Part shown: one piece after another, positions 34,063-46,418 of the stretch
Position numbering within the stretch: position 1 is the first letter of the stretch
How the letters are laid out: the number at the start of each line of letters is the position of its first letter
Origin: Bromus sterilis
Lineage: Eukaryota > Streptophyta > Magnoliopsida > Poales > Poaceae
Assembly (NCBI GenBank): GCA_950022295.1
Contig: OX465597.1
Coordinates: 59,817,016-59,881,015, forward strand
Direction of reading: 5' to 3'
DNA: 64,000 bases
Program-made: the position numbers and the translations under genes
Notes under the pieces: model-generated
What the model was told of the DNA's origin: nothing
Seen by the model: the letters and a program-made list of their open reading frames with translations, nothing else
The model's database searches: none

Positions 34063-36981
34063 TACGTGCGAGCAATCCATTCAACAGTTTGCTCGCGTTG
34101 CCCCGCCTCTGTTTCCCAGGCCATAGCGCCCCTGGCTGCCGTCTGAGAAGGATTGAAAGATAAGTAGCGGCTAAGAAGAAATGCAGAGAAGAATACAAGC
34201 GAGATATTGCCCGTGCACCACCGAAAATTCGGTTCTGATCCTGAGCACACCTGAACCCGAAATCTCTTCCAACCCTTTAGAATAGGGATACGAGCCGGTA
34301 CTGTACCTCCTTAATGTATTTGTATGGTATTTTATCATTGATTTGACGCGCTGGACGCCACGCGTTCCACGCCGTCTTCATTGACGCCGTTGGCATTGAT
34401 GCCTGGCTCTGCTCCACTCCAACCTGCCCGTTAGACGGCGTCATCGTTGCGCTCCCGCAGCGCTCCAATATCCTCCATCCTCGACGTTGAATTGAACAAT
34501 CACCGCCGCTGCCGGAGCCTGCGCCTGGAAGGGAGGAGCAGGGACTGTTCCAAAAGGTTCGCCGTCGAGATGCGTAACGTCAGCAGGTAGCGACGACAGC
34601 CGAACCCACTCTCGAATCTTTCGAGTACCACTACCACATTGACAAGGAAGTCGAGACCCTGGTGTCCCATCACTTGCCGAGTTCGCCAATGCCTTGTCCT
34701 CGTTTCCTCGAGCAGACCCCACCTGCGCCTGCAAAACTCATGCATGGTTCCCGGTTGCGGCTTCATCGACCCATCCCCGACGCTCCTTGGCTATCTCACT
34801 ACCCTCCACTCATGCCCGTGTACAAGGTGCTCCAGCTTCAGTTTAGCACGGATGTACAGCCACCGGCAAGGTGCTCCAGAAGTACAACTTCAGTCCATCG
34901 GTCCAGTATTGATGTACAGCAAACTGGCAAAGTGCTCCAGCTTCAGGTGCCATCGTGCCGGTGTCGGAACCTCAACGCTTGCTGATCGATTGAGTAGGTA
35001 GGCACCCATGATGGCGAGCATGCGGGTGAGATCGGCGAATCAACGATAGTTTGGAAGAGCTTGAGGGCTTCCGCTTGGCCTCCTCGTGGTCATCCTTCTC
35101 CTACTTCTTCTCGGGGCGGTGGAGCCAATACCAGCAGGCCTACAGGCAGGAGGAGCCGTGGATGAGGGACGCTGAGGCAGCCCCGCCGCCAGGGTAGGAC
35201 AAGCAGATGGATACAACGTTCATGGTCATAAAGCTTTTTGGTACACGGTCTTGCTTTCCGCCGTAACGCTTCTTCTCTGTCCGTCGACCGTACGCCACTG
35301 TATGAGATCGTATTTTCAGTTAGATTTATATATTTGGACGCCACCTCCTGTTGTGTGTCAGACCTTCACGCAGATCCCAACAAAGGTATCAACGAACAAG
35401 ATATCAGAAACAGATGCACCCAGGATCAGTTTAGCCGCGTCCCGTGCACCACCCCATATATTGGCCAAATGCTCCCCGTACACTGGCCATACATTGGCAA
35501 GGTAATGGACAGTCTCATCCCGTGCATTGTTCCGCGGCTCCGACTGCATCCGACTGCTTCCCCCGCGCGCCCGCTGCTTCTCCGAGCTGCGCGCCCGCCG
35601 CTAGCTCGGCCCGTGCCGGCTGCTGCGCTCCTCCGACTCCGTCCGTCCCGCTCCGCATTCGGCCATTGCCGACTGCCCCAAGCAGGGCCTGCAGGCTTCC
35701 ACATCCGAGCTGCTCTGGTGGCTCGGCGCATCCGCCCGCCGCCGGATCCCCGCTCGGGCGCAGCTCCCAGATCGGCCGCGGCCGGTTGCCCCGCCTCTGC
35801 CCCCTGCCCGAGTGTGGCGCTGCGTGCACCCCCATCTCTACCCCGAGCTCCTCCCGCGCCAGATCGGCCCGCTTGGCCCCTCCCCGAGCTCGCCTCGCGT
35901 GCTTCGCCGCCGATCTCGCCGCGCCGCAGTCGGCTGGTCCCCGCCTGCTCCGTTCCCCAGCTCGGCCTTGCTCCACTCCTCCGGCTCGCCGCAGCCCGGA
36001 CAGGTCGCCCGTGCCCGCCGGTTGCGTCTTGCTTGCCTCGGTTGCCGGCCTCCGTGCTCTCCCCTGCCGTCTGGGGTGTTGTCGGACTGAAGCGGACGCA
36101 AGGTTCACAGGTGTAGAGCCAAAAGACAGAAAATTTAGAGAAGAGGTTGCCCCAGCGCAAAAAAAGAGCGAAGCAGTGGGGCTGGCTGCGGTAGCTCGGT
36201 CGCCGTCTGCAGCAAGAAGAGCATGTTTTAGAAGATTTCGAGAGAAAGTCAGATCCGATTGCATCTGCTCGGGCAGATGGTAAAAAAAGAGGTCGGCTGT
36301 GATCTGTTGGATCAGCTGCGACAAGAGAAAAGTGTGAGCCGATTGCTCAGTAGTCCGGCTGGTGCCAGGCCGATTGTGCTCACTAGACTGCGTCCGCATC
36401 CGTTTGCGCCTGTTCGGCCATCCGACTGCAAAAAAAAGAGAGAAAGAGAGAGCCGATTACGCTTTGTATTGACCGATTGCACTGGTAACCTCCTGTGGAA
36501 AAGAAGAAGAAGAGGAGTGTGCGACTGTGTCCTAGATGGCATGCCATCTGCTTGGAGCGTCCATAGGAGACAAGTGCTCGACTCGTCAAGTCACTTGGAG
36601 GCTTGGAGAACGAGCCTGCAGAGTGCCCCGACTGCTACAACAACAGAAGACTCTCCGGAGGCTACACCCAGTGGGTGCTCCAGCTGCGCCAAAAAATTCA
36701 ATGTGAGTTTTCAATCAATAGCGCTTATCATAGCAAGTATGTCGGATGAACCTGAGTAGTCTTCGGGGGTTATCTCCCCGTTATTTCCAGTTAGTTGCAT
36801 GTTCGGTAAGGGACCAGCTGCCTTCGGGCAGACCGGATAACCCAAATCGTTATTTCCCACAGATTGGTTAGTAGTGTGTAGGATACCAAAGGCTCACTCT
36901 TCGATCCAACTGCTGATGGCGGAGAAGTTAATAGGTTAAGTTGGGTTGCCTCCCCTGTTAACCGCGCCAATAAACGATTCT
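34063..36981. other. Unassigned GC-rich patchwork
   Basis: No LTR edges, TIRs or named domains were recognised. It includes a scrambled short repeat (34826-34950, AAGGTGCTCCAG and GATGTACAGC words), a block at 35520-36110 of extreme GC content open on both strands, and a 3' part with A- and GA-rich runs. A motif GGAGGCTACACCCAGTGGGT at 36658 resembles words in the 3' regions of grass gypsy elements. It may be the internal and 3' part of D2 or captured gene fragments. Confidence 0.4.
35045..35197 (+). pseudogene. Possible captured exon fragment
   Basis: A 50-codon open stretch ending in TAG contains SYFFSGRWSQYQQAYRQEEP. It has a balanced, aromatic-rich composition, unlike the P/R/A-biased frames around it. 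I do not recognise the protein. It lacks a start codon and clear splice sites, so it is at best a fragment carried by a transposon. Confidence 0.2.
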
Positions 36982-37709
36982 TGATAACCCACAAGTCTAG
37001 GGGATCAATTGTAGCTTTTCGATAAATAAGGATGTCGATCCCACGAGGAGCAGAAGGTGTTGATAAGTGACACTGGATAAGGAAAGGCTGCACACACTCA
37101 AAGGTAAATATTTAGGGGATTTTGGTTTAAACAACAGAAAAGTAAAAGAAAAGCAAAGTAAATAGGGTAACTGAGGAGTAACAAGTGGCCAATCCTTTCA
37201 CAAGGATAAGCCTAGGAACTAAACTTATAAAAGCTAAAGCGTCTTGAGAACACACGGGAGAGATAGTCAAGTTACTTTCATCATACTCCGTCAAGTAATA
37301 TGTATTGTATTGATAAGTGTTGGTGGGTGGATCAATGCTAGTACACCTTCTAGACTAAGATAAGTGTACTCTTATGATTACACACCTTGCAAGCATCCGC
37401 AAATACAAGGTAGTAATTAAGGCATAAGCCTAACCACAGCATTACGATCAAGGATCCATAACTCCCTTGTGCAAAAGTGTGCGAACTGGGGTTCAGGTTT
37501 CTGTCACGCCGGCAACCCACCATAAGCATCCTTTGTGCACAATGTATTCATCTAGGCCCATTAAGGTGAAGTGTTAAGTGTTCGACTCACATAACATCAC
37601 TACAGAAATAACAACACAACTTAAGTATCAAACAACACATAATACTTCAACATCATATGACTACTAACAACTAGACTTCTCCCATGTTCTCAAGAACTAA
37701 AGTAACTAC
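36982..37709 (-). repeat. F 3' LTR, piece 1 (LTR 3' end)
   Basis: It begins TGATAACCCACAAGTCTAGG and runs to the B insertion site. The sequence resumes at 46029 after the duplicated ACTAC. On the minus strand this is the U5 end of the LTR. Confidence 0.85.
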
Positions 37710-39348
37710 TGATGTGCGAGATGATGATAGTGATTTCTCGCCCTTCGTTGGTAAACCCCAAGTGGAAGGCGTGATGTAGCACACCAACAAATTTCCCTCG
37801 GTGAAGATACCAAGGTTTGTCTCCAGTAGGATTCCAGAGATGATAAGTAGGTGTCAGCGGCGCAACTGACGCGGACCTGCACACAGACACGATAACTTTG
37901 TTCCCAATGAAGTTCAGAGAGGTTGTCAATCTCTCCGGTCTTGTTGTTCACAAAGGGTAAAAACACAAGGGATAATGATAGCAATTGAAAGTAAAAGCAG
38001 AAAAGTAAATGAGCGTGTAAACAGTGATAAGGATATGGACCGGGATACATGATGTTCACTAGTGATGTCTCCATCCCAAAAGACGATAAAATTGCTATGC
38101 GAGGTAAACAAATTACAGAAAGGCAATTGACAGGATTATGAACGCACCGCAATGCTAACTATGCTACAAAAGAAAGGACGAGGCTCAAAAGCATGGGCAG
38201 TACGCCAAAATAAGTAGACCGAAATCCAACTGCATCTACTACTAATCATCCACCTTGAGATATCTATCCAGAACATCTCGCTGGTATTAAGTTGCGAGCC
38301 CCACCCAAAGTGTAAACCCAAATCAACAGACAACTTCATTAAAAAGAAATTTGCGTAAAGTAAACAATCCTTGTAACCGCGGTTACAAGCACCATTGTTT
38401 TCCCCCTTGTGGCAACAACACATCCCCTAGACTCATGTTTCTGTCACTCAAGCGTGTCATCGGGGGGCATGAACCCACAATCAAGCAAAACGTTCCCTCT
38501 TGGAGTCACTACCTACTACTTGGCCAAAGCACTTAACAGCAACGGTGAACATGCAAGAATTACTTAGGAACAAAAATATAAGAGATAAGAACCAAATATA
38601 TTACTCAATCACAATCTGAACATAATCTCATAATCCATCAGATCCTATCAAACTCAACATAGCAATAGCAGAAATATTACAAAAGTGCCTCGATCATGTA
38701 GGGCAGCTCATGAGGTCTAAACAATGAAGATCAAAGAGGGGAGGAGAACATCACATAGGTACTGATCACGGACCCATGGTCCAAGGAAAACTACTCACGA
38801 GACATCCGAGGAGCATCCATGGTGGAGAGGAGACTCCCGGAGGTCAATCCTCCCACCGGCAGGGTGCCGGGAAGAGGTATTCTGGTGCTCCCGATCTCGG
38901 AAGCGCGGCGGCGGCGGAACAGAGGAGAATTTGTGAAATAGGGTTCTGTCTTTGGAGTTTCCCCGTGACGGAGAATAAATAGGAGAAGGGGGGCAGCCAG
39001 AGGTGGACCAGGGGCCCCAGGCGCCCCCTGGCACGGCCAGGGGTGGGGCCGCGTCGGGTGGCCGCCTGGGCCCCCTGGCTCCCCTCTGGCCCCTCCAGGG
39101 CTCTTCGCGAAGCTTCCTGTACGCTGATTTTTCCTGTATTTTTCCCGGAATTTTTCTGGCACTTTTTATATGGGGGAAAACTGAAATAGAAAAACAGCAA
39201 AAAACAGGAACTGGCACTGTGGTGCACTGAGTTAATAGGTTAGTCCAAATATGATCAAAAGTGTATGAAAGTGTATCTAGATCATAGCAATATCACACAA
39301 AACATGCATGGAGCAAGCAGAAATTATAGATACGTTTTGGACGTATCA
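37710..39348 (-). repeat. B 3' LTR
   Basis: 1639 bp; edges TGATGTGCGAG and GGACGTATCA. A TATA-like CCTATTTATTC on the minus strand lies near 38970-38980. A GC-rich block with strong internal complementarity (about 38995-39090) is just upstream of it in transcriptional sense. Confidence 0.93.
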
Positions 39349-42188
39349 ACATCCCCAAGCTTAATTCCTGCTCGTCCTCGAGTAGGTAAATGATAACAAC
39401 ATAATTTCTGTGGTCACATGCTAGCAAACATAAAAGAACTTTGAAAAGTAAAGCAATCAAGGTTAGAGATTCAATTCAAGTCATAACAGGCAAAAGTCTA
39501 TATTAGCATTGAAACAAGTAACAAAAGAACATTAGGTGCAGGAGCTCTCGCTGTCCGTGACTCGAATGTCTCCAAATGGTGTTTGCGTGCAAGAAGGGGG
39601 ATAGGGAATACGAGAAAAAGTATTTTTGTGTTGAGAACTCAATCTACTAAAGTTTCACACTTGGTCTTCTTTGGAATCTTATCTTGACTCGTCCCCAGAC
39701 CACTAGCCAGGTACAAGTCAATTTGATCCACTCCTTTTTGATATTTTGAGCACTCATGCAATGGATGAGCGTAAGCACGAGAGTTGACACTTAGGATGGC
39801 AAAGAGAGAAATATGGTGGAGGAGGAAGACAAAAAGGATAAGAAAGGCTCACATCAATGAGGACAATCATAGGCAAGAGATGCCAAATGATAGATATGAC
39901 GTGAGGAGTAGGGATTGCCATGCAACGGATGCACATACGAGCTAATAAGCTCTCCAAAGGAACTAGTGGGGGTGCATCTAATTTGCTCGCTCATGAAGAC
40001 CTAGAGCTCGTTTGAGGAGGCTCATCCTTGGAATATGCAAGCCAAGTTCTATAGTGTGAAGGTCCCCACATAGCTATATGCATGATGATCATCTCTATGG
40101 AGTACAAGGATATAAAGGGAGTACTAGTGTGGATCTCTCAAAAGGAATGGTAGTGTTGCCCCTTTCTCTCTTTTTATTTATTTTTCTCTTTTTTCTTTTT
40201 TTTTGTATTTTTTTGTGGCCTCAATGGCTCTTTCTATTTAACTCTCATTTGTCCTCTTTGGGATCTTTTAATGTGTCCACTTTGGGATCTTTTCCTCACT
40301 TAAGGGCAACACCCTATTTTACAAGAACGTAAAGAAGATCTTTCACACTTTACAAGGTACTCAAAATCATAAAGAAGATGTAACTAACAGTATGTATGCA
40401 ATGTATGTCGCTGCCAGTGTAGCAGGAACATGTATGACATGAAGATCAAGTCATGAAGAGGTGGAAGTTGCATGACAATATAACTCGGAAAGGCTATGGA
40501 AATGCCTTGATAGGTAGGTATGGTGGCTGTTTTGAGGAAAGATATAAGGAGGTTTATGATGACAGAGCGTATCATGCCAAGGGTTTGGATTTACCGGCGA
40601 AGGTGGACACCAACTCTCGGAGTGAGAAGAAGGCAATGCACGGCACAAGAGAGGCTAGCAAAATATGGGAAGGTGGAAGTGTCAACTTTCAATACTTACA
40701 TTAGTCCGAAGAACTCATGCACTTATTATCGGTAACTCTCAATCTAATAAGGAGGTTCACAAAGAGACAAGTACCCAGAGGAGGAGTTTATGGGGTTTTG
40801 GTTATCCTTGCGCATCCTCGACTCATGGTACGTGAGTGTTCTCTGATATCCGACTCCTCAGAAGAGTAGTGATCCATCTAGTAGCTAGAGTTCTCAAATA
40901 GTTTTTTAGGTTTTGAAAATAAACACGGATTGTCCAAAATACGACACCTATCACTAATAGGCTAGAGATCTTGACACCAAAAGTTCAAACATTACTCACA
41001 TCAATACCTCAAAACTATTGCAAGCTACTACTAAAATTAAATAGCAACCTCAATCACCTACTTCTCAAAACAAGACACAACTCAGTGCAACAACCAACTC
41101 TCTTAACAAGATAAACATGAAAACTAAAAATAGTTGCAGCAACAAAATAAACAAAAGCCAAGGCTGTTGCTAAAGACAAACTAAGACTAAAACTAAACAT
41201 GGCAGTAGCTATGAAAAGATAAAGAACACACAATAACAAAAAGATAAGCAGGAAAAATCCTATGATGTGTTCTAGATTTTGAAAGTGGAGCGTGTTTCTC
41301 TCCCACACAAAGTAAGAAGGGATCTAACTTGTTATGAACAGCAAGCAAAGCTAAAGGAAACTAAAAATAAAACCTAAGAGCGAGACGCTCCAAGCATAGC
41401 ACATAACGCATGAAGTGATAAAAATATAGTGAGACGAAGGACGAACCGATGATTGTTGATGGAGAAGGGGATGCACGGGGGCATCCCCAAGCTTAGACGC
41501 TTGAGTCTCCTTGAATATATATTGGGGATGCATGGGGGCATCCCCAAGCTTGAGCGCTTGACACTCCTGGATCTTCTTTCATCATCTTCCATCGCGCACT
41601 TGAAAACTCCCTTCATACATAACTCATCATAAGCTGATTAGAGAGGTTAGTACCCTTAATAAATAATTTTCCCCACTGGATAAAAAGATATTCTTGAAGA
41701 GCTACTGTTTCTCAAGAGTGCCAAAAAGTTTTTGCAAAGAAAAAGCAAGCTTAAGGTTTGCAAAAGTTAGGAGAGACAAAACGTGGCAGAATCTGTGAAA
41801 AACAGAACAGCAGGTAGTAAAGAATTTTTTAGGGGCACTTCTGGAACTCAAATTAAAAAACTCAGAACATACGGAAGTTTCGTAATTGTATAGAGCATAA
41901 TGTGTAAAAATTTCAGCTCAAAAAGATGAACTGGGATTTTTCTGGAATTTTTCTGGTCACGAGGACATAATCTGTTTTCTGGACAGCATGTCACAACTTT
42001 TACTTCACTCGCCGTAAGAGGCTATAACTTGGCACAAAGCTGAAAAATAAAGATACAATGATGTTGCTACAGTAGTAACAAACATCAAGACACAAAAAAA
42101 GCAAAAATAAACACCTAAATTCGTTGCGGGCTGCCTCCCGAAAGCGCTTCTTTAAAGCCATTAGCTAGGCTTAATGCAAAAAGAAGAA
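39349..42188 (-). other. B polypurine tract and 3' noncoding region
   Basis: The polypurine tract is the minus-strand AAGCTTGGGGATGT adjoining the LTR at 39348. The following 2.8 kb has no long sense ORF and is collinear with the matching regions of C and E. It contains T-rich runs (40160-40220) and the duplicated hairpin at 41467-41551. Confidence 0.8.
41467..41551 (-). repeat. Duplicated polypurine-like hairpin in B
   Basis: Both units are perfect: GGGGATGC (41467-41474) with GCATCCCC (41481-41488), and GGGGATGC (41524-41531) with GCATCCCC (41538-41545). Each is followed by AAGCTT. The period is 57 bp. Confidence 0.9.
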
Positions 42189-43199
42189 TCAAGTTTTATC
42201 AAGAGAAAGAGAATAACTAGCCCGTGTAACGGACTCAAAAGGTAACTTGATTTTATTTCTAGGGAAGTGTTCCATCCCATTTTTGAATGGGAATTGGAAT
42301 TTTATATTCCCCTCTTTCATGTCAATAACCGCACCAACGGTGCGAAGAAAAGGACGTCCCAAAATAATTGGACACAAAGGTTCACACTCTATATCCATAA
42401 CAATAAAATCAACGGGAACATAGTTGCCATTGACAATGATAAGAACATTGTCGATCTTCCCCAAAGGTTTCTTTACGGAAGAATCAACAAGACGAACACC
42501 AAAAGAACAAGGCTCAAAGGGCTTCAACTCAAACATATCAAATATTCTTTTGGGCATAATGGAGGTACTAGCTCCAACATCACATAAAGCATAGCAAGAG
42601 AAGTTATTTAATTTAATTTTGATCATAGGGTCCCAACCATCATCTAGCTTCCTAGGTATGGAGGCTTCTACTTTAAGCTTCTCCTCCCTAGCTTTGATGA
42701 GAGCATTTGTGATATGCTCCGTGAAGGTAAGATTAAGTGTGCTAGTGTGGGGGTCTCTAGACATTTTGTGTAGCAAACTGATAACTTCTGAGAGGGTGCA
42801 ACTATCAAAATCAATATCACTACTATCAAAGGTGGTAGTAGTGTCATCTAGGCTCACTTCTTGAAAACCCTCTATATTCATAGGAGTTTCTTCATCTTTG
42901 GTTGAGGTATTAGCATCACCATTAATAGGTCCAACGGGACTAGGAGTGCATTGGGTGCTAATAGTTTGGGTGTCCTCAACAATTTGGATAATGGCAACTG
43001 TGTGGTGTGTAGGAAGGCTCTTAATTATATCCTCTTCCTCTTTTTCTCTAGCCCATCTTTCTTTAAGTTTAGCCATCATCCTAATATTTTCATTAATTTG
43101 TAATTGGATAGCATTAATAGGAGTGGCCTTATTCTCCTCAAGGGGAGAGGTTCTAATTTTAAGCATCTCAATATCAAGGGCTAAGCTTTCTACCTTCAA
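42189..43199 (-). pseudogene. B gag C-terminus and protease
   Basis: 336 residues, continuing gag in a new frame after the second frameshift. The first ~60 residues are coiled-coil-like. A long acidic D/E/T-rich linker follows. Then comes the retropepsin with CDVGASTSIMP (catalytic D kept; V in place of S/T) and the second conserved block ILGRPFLRT. The protein ends SLDKT with no RT after it. In autonomous relatives the RT would follow, so this is a gag-protease-only element. The protease is clearly different in sequence from that of C. Confidence 0.85.
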
Positions 43200-43215
43200 A
43201 GAGAGATTATCTATT

Positions 43216-44221
43216 TTAGCTAATTTCTCCTCTATGTTTTTTGAAGGCTTTTTGGGAAGTGATAAAGTCTCTAAGCATGCTTTCTAATTCAGAAGAGGGG
43301 TTCTTGTTGCTAGGGTAGGTGTTGTTGTTCCCATAGTTGGATGGAAACGGTCTAGGATTGCTAGCAAAATTTCCCCTATAAGCATTGTTGTTAAAATTGT
43401 TTCTAGCAATAAAGTTCACATCTACTTGTTCTTGAGCAACCAAAGAATTTAAAGGAACATCATGAGGATCAATAGAGGGTTGCTTGGTAAGTAGAGACAT
43501 AATTAAGTCAACTTTTTCATTGAGGGAGGTAATTTCCTCGACAGAATTTACCTTCCTACCTGTTGGAGCGCGTTCGGTGTGCCATTGGGAATAATTGGTC
43601 ATCATTTCATCGAGAAGTTTCGTGGCAGCACCAAGCTTAGTTGACATAAAGGTTCCTCCCGCGGCCGAATCTAACAGGTTCCGCGAGGTAAAGTTCAAGC
43701 CTGCAAAAAAACTGGATAACCATCCAGGCAGTCAAACTATGTGTAGGGCATTTCTTAACAAGAGATTTCATTCGTTCCCAAGCTTGGGCAACATGTTCAT
43801 TATCCAATTGCCTAAAATTCATAATATTACTCCTCAATTGGATAATCTTAGCAGGAGCGTAGTACTTCCCTATAAAAGCATCTTTGCACTTATCCCAAGA
43901 ATCTATGCTATTCCTAGGCAAAGATTGAAACCAGATTTTAGCATCTCCCCTTAAAGAGAAAGGAAAGAGCTTGAGCTTAACAACAACACCTTCTACTTCT
44001 TTATACTTTTGCATATCACATAATTCAACAAAATTATTCAAGTGTAAAGCAGCATCATCTCCAGCACCAGAGAATTGATCTCTCATAACAAGGTTTAGCA
44101 AAGCAGGTTTAATTTCATAAGAGGTAGCTGAAGTGGCAGGTGTGGCAATGGGAGTGCAGATAAAGTCTTGGTTGTTGTGACTAGTGAAGTCACACAACTT
44201 GGTGTTTTCAGTGGAACCCAT
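43216..44221 (-). pseudogene. B gag
   Basis: The likely start is the ATG at 44221 (MGSTENTKL), about 137 bp after the primer-binding site. The retrotransposon gag core is clear: LFPFSLRGDAKIWFQSLP and the AWERMKSLVKKCPTH segment. The frame breaks at a run of seven A (plus strand 43705-43711) and resumes as NFTSRNLLDSAAGGTF, then an N-rich region (NNNAYRGNFASNPRPFPSNY) typical of this group. It breaks again at a run of six T (plus strand 43237-43242). Both breaks are in homopolymers, so sequencing error is possible. Confidence 0.85.
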
Positions 44222-44357
44222 AGTAGCAGCAAGTGTGGAAGATTTTTTTGCAATTTTTGATAAAAGACACAAAGATAAAAACTAAAAGATAAACTAACAA
44301 GACTAAAAAACAAAGGTAAAGGGTAGTGTGCAACTCCCCTATCTTAGCACTCGGAGT

Positions 44358-44374
44358 CCCCGGCAACGGCGCCA
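44358..44374 (-). other. B primer-binding site (tRNA-Asp)
   Basis: CCCCGGCAACGGCGCCA on the plus strand equals the 3' end of plant tRNA-Asp with its CCA, so the minus-strand RNA pairs with that tRNA. It is not a tRNA gene; only the last 17 bases are present. Confidence 0.85.
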
Positions 44375-44385
44375 GAATTTTGGCT

Positions 44386-46023
44386 TGATGTGCGAGATGA
44401 TGATAGTGATTTCTCGCCCTTCGTTGGTAAACCCCAAGTGGAAGGCGTGATGTAGCACAACAACAAATTTCCCTCGGTGAAGATACGAAGGTTTGTCTCC
44501 AGTAGGACTCCGGAGATGATAAGTAGGTGTCAGCGGCGCAACTGACGCGGACCTGCACACAGACAGGATAACTTTGTTCCCAACGAAGTTCAGAGAGGTT
44601 GTCAATCTCTCCGGTCTTGTTGTTCACAAAGGGTAAAAACAAGGGATAATGATAGCAATTGAAAGTAAAAGCAGAAAAGTAAATGAGCCTGTAAACAGTG
44701 ATAAGGATATGGACCGGGATACGTGATGTTCACTAGTGATGTCTCTCTCCCAAAAGACGATAAAATTGCTATGCGAGGTAAACAAATTACAGAAAGGCAA
44801 TTCACAGGATTATGAACGCACCGCAATGCTAACTATGCTACAAAAGAAAGGACGAGGCTCAAAAGCATGGGCAGTACGCCAAAATAAGTAGACCGAAATC
44901 CAACTGCATCTACTACTAATCATCCACCTTGAGATATCTATCCAGAACATCTCGCTGGTATTAAGTTGCGATCCCCACCCAAAGTGTAAACCCAAAGCAA
45001 CAGACAACTGCATTAAAAAGAACTTTGCGTAAAGTAAACAATCCTTGTAACCGCGGTTACAAGCACCGTTGTTTTCCCCCTTGTGGCAACAACACATCCC
45101 CTAGACTCATGTTTCTGTCACTCAAGCGTGTCATCGGGGGGGCATGAACCCACAATCGAGAAAAACGTTCCCTCTTGGAGTCACTACCTACTACTTGGCC
45201 AAAGCAATAAACAGCAACGGAGAACATGCAAGAATTACTTAGGAACACAAATATAAGAGATAAGAACCAAATATATTACTCAATCACAATCTGAACATAA
45301 TCTCATAATCCATCAGATCCTATCAAACTCAACATAGCAATAGCAGAAATATTACAAAAGTGCCGCGATCATGTAGGGCAGCTCACGAGGTCTAAACAAT
45401 GAAGATCAAAGAGGGGAGGAGAACATCACATAGCTACTGATCACGGACCCATGGTCCAAGGAAAACTACTCACGAGACATCCGGGGAGCATCCATGGTGG
45501 AGAGGAGACTCCCGGAGGTCAATCCTCCCTCCGGCAGGGTGCCGGGAAGAGGTTTTCTGGTGCTCCCGATCTCGGAAGCGCGGTGGCGGCGGAACAGAGG
45601 AGAATTTGTGAAATAGGGTTCTGTCTTTGGAGTTTCCTCGTGACGGATAATAAATAGGAGAAGGGGTGCAGCCAGAGGTGGACCAGGGGCCCCAGGCGCC
45701 CCCTGGCGCGACCAGGGGTGGGGCCGCGCCGGGTGGCCGCCTGGGCCCCCCTGGCTCCCTCTGGCCCCTCCAGGGCTCTTCGCGAAGCTTCCTGTACGCT
45801 GATTTTTCCTGTATTTTTCCCAGAATTTTTCTGGCACTTTTTATATGGGGGAAAACTGAAATAGAAAAATGGCAGAAAACAGGAACTGACACTGGGGTGC
45901 ACTGAGTTAATAGGTTAGTCCAAATATGATCAAAAGTGTATGAAAGTGTATCTATATCATAGCAATATCACACAAAACAGAGATGGAGCAAGCAGAAATT
46001 ATAGATATGTTTTGGACGTATCA
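44386..46023 (-). repeat. B 5' LTR
   Basis: 1638 bp, the partner of 37710-39348, with the same edges and the same GC-rich block. The sequence changes at 46024 to F LTR DNA through the target duplicate. Confidence 0.93.
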
Positions 46024-46028
46024 ACTAC

Positions 46029-46418
46029 TCACAAGACATAAAAGAGATCATGATCAGATGTGATAGATGGGTGGCAAACAATCTGGACACAATGATATTT
46101 CTCCAACAAAACTCAATAGCATTCACCACAAAGTAGTAATCAACACGAATAGAGTAGAGAGGATATATAGTACGGATGACAACACAAGTTGCAATTGTGA
46201 GATGAGATGGGATGTAGATGGAGATGGTGCTGATGTTGGGGATGATGTTGATGATGATCTCGATGATGCCCGTGACGATGATGATGATGGCGACGATCTC
46301 CCCTTCCGGGAGGTGATCTCCTCGGCGAAATCTGCCCGCCGGAGATGGCTTTTCTCCTCTGTAGGTTTCCGCCCCGTGGCGGCGGCGAAACACGAAAACT
46401 CTTCTCTTCTTAGGGTTT
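46029..46418 (-). repeat. F 3' LTR, piece 2
   Basis: It continues the F LTR after B (ACTCACAAGACAT... aligns with the same position in related LTRs). It contains a (GAT)n-like stretch around 46220-46300 and stops at GGTTT, the target duplicate of the solo LTR. Confidence 0.8.

Larger units (their letters stand above)
37710..46023 (-). mobile_element. Complete non-autonomous gypsy element B
   Basis: 8314 bp inserted in the F LTR, with perfect target duplication ACTAC at 37705-37709 and 46024-46028. LTRs are 37710-39348 and 44386-46023. In the first ~280 bp the two LTRs differ by six substitutions and one 2 bp indel, so the insertion is not very recent. Internal parts on the minus strand are the primer-binding site, gag-protease with two frameshifts, about 2.8 kb of noncoding DNA and a polypurine tract. 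No RT, RNase H or integrase is present. Confidence 0.95.

Noticed and set aside
35238..36399. ORFs of 244-294 residues on both strands
   Set aside because: Extreme GC content keeps all frames open; translations are low-complexity P/A/R/S with no domain.
44358..44374. Sequence identical to the 3' end of tRNA-Asp (also at 59274)
   Set aside because: Only 17 bases are present beside an LTR; these are primer-binding sites, not tRNA genes.
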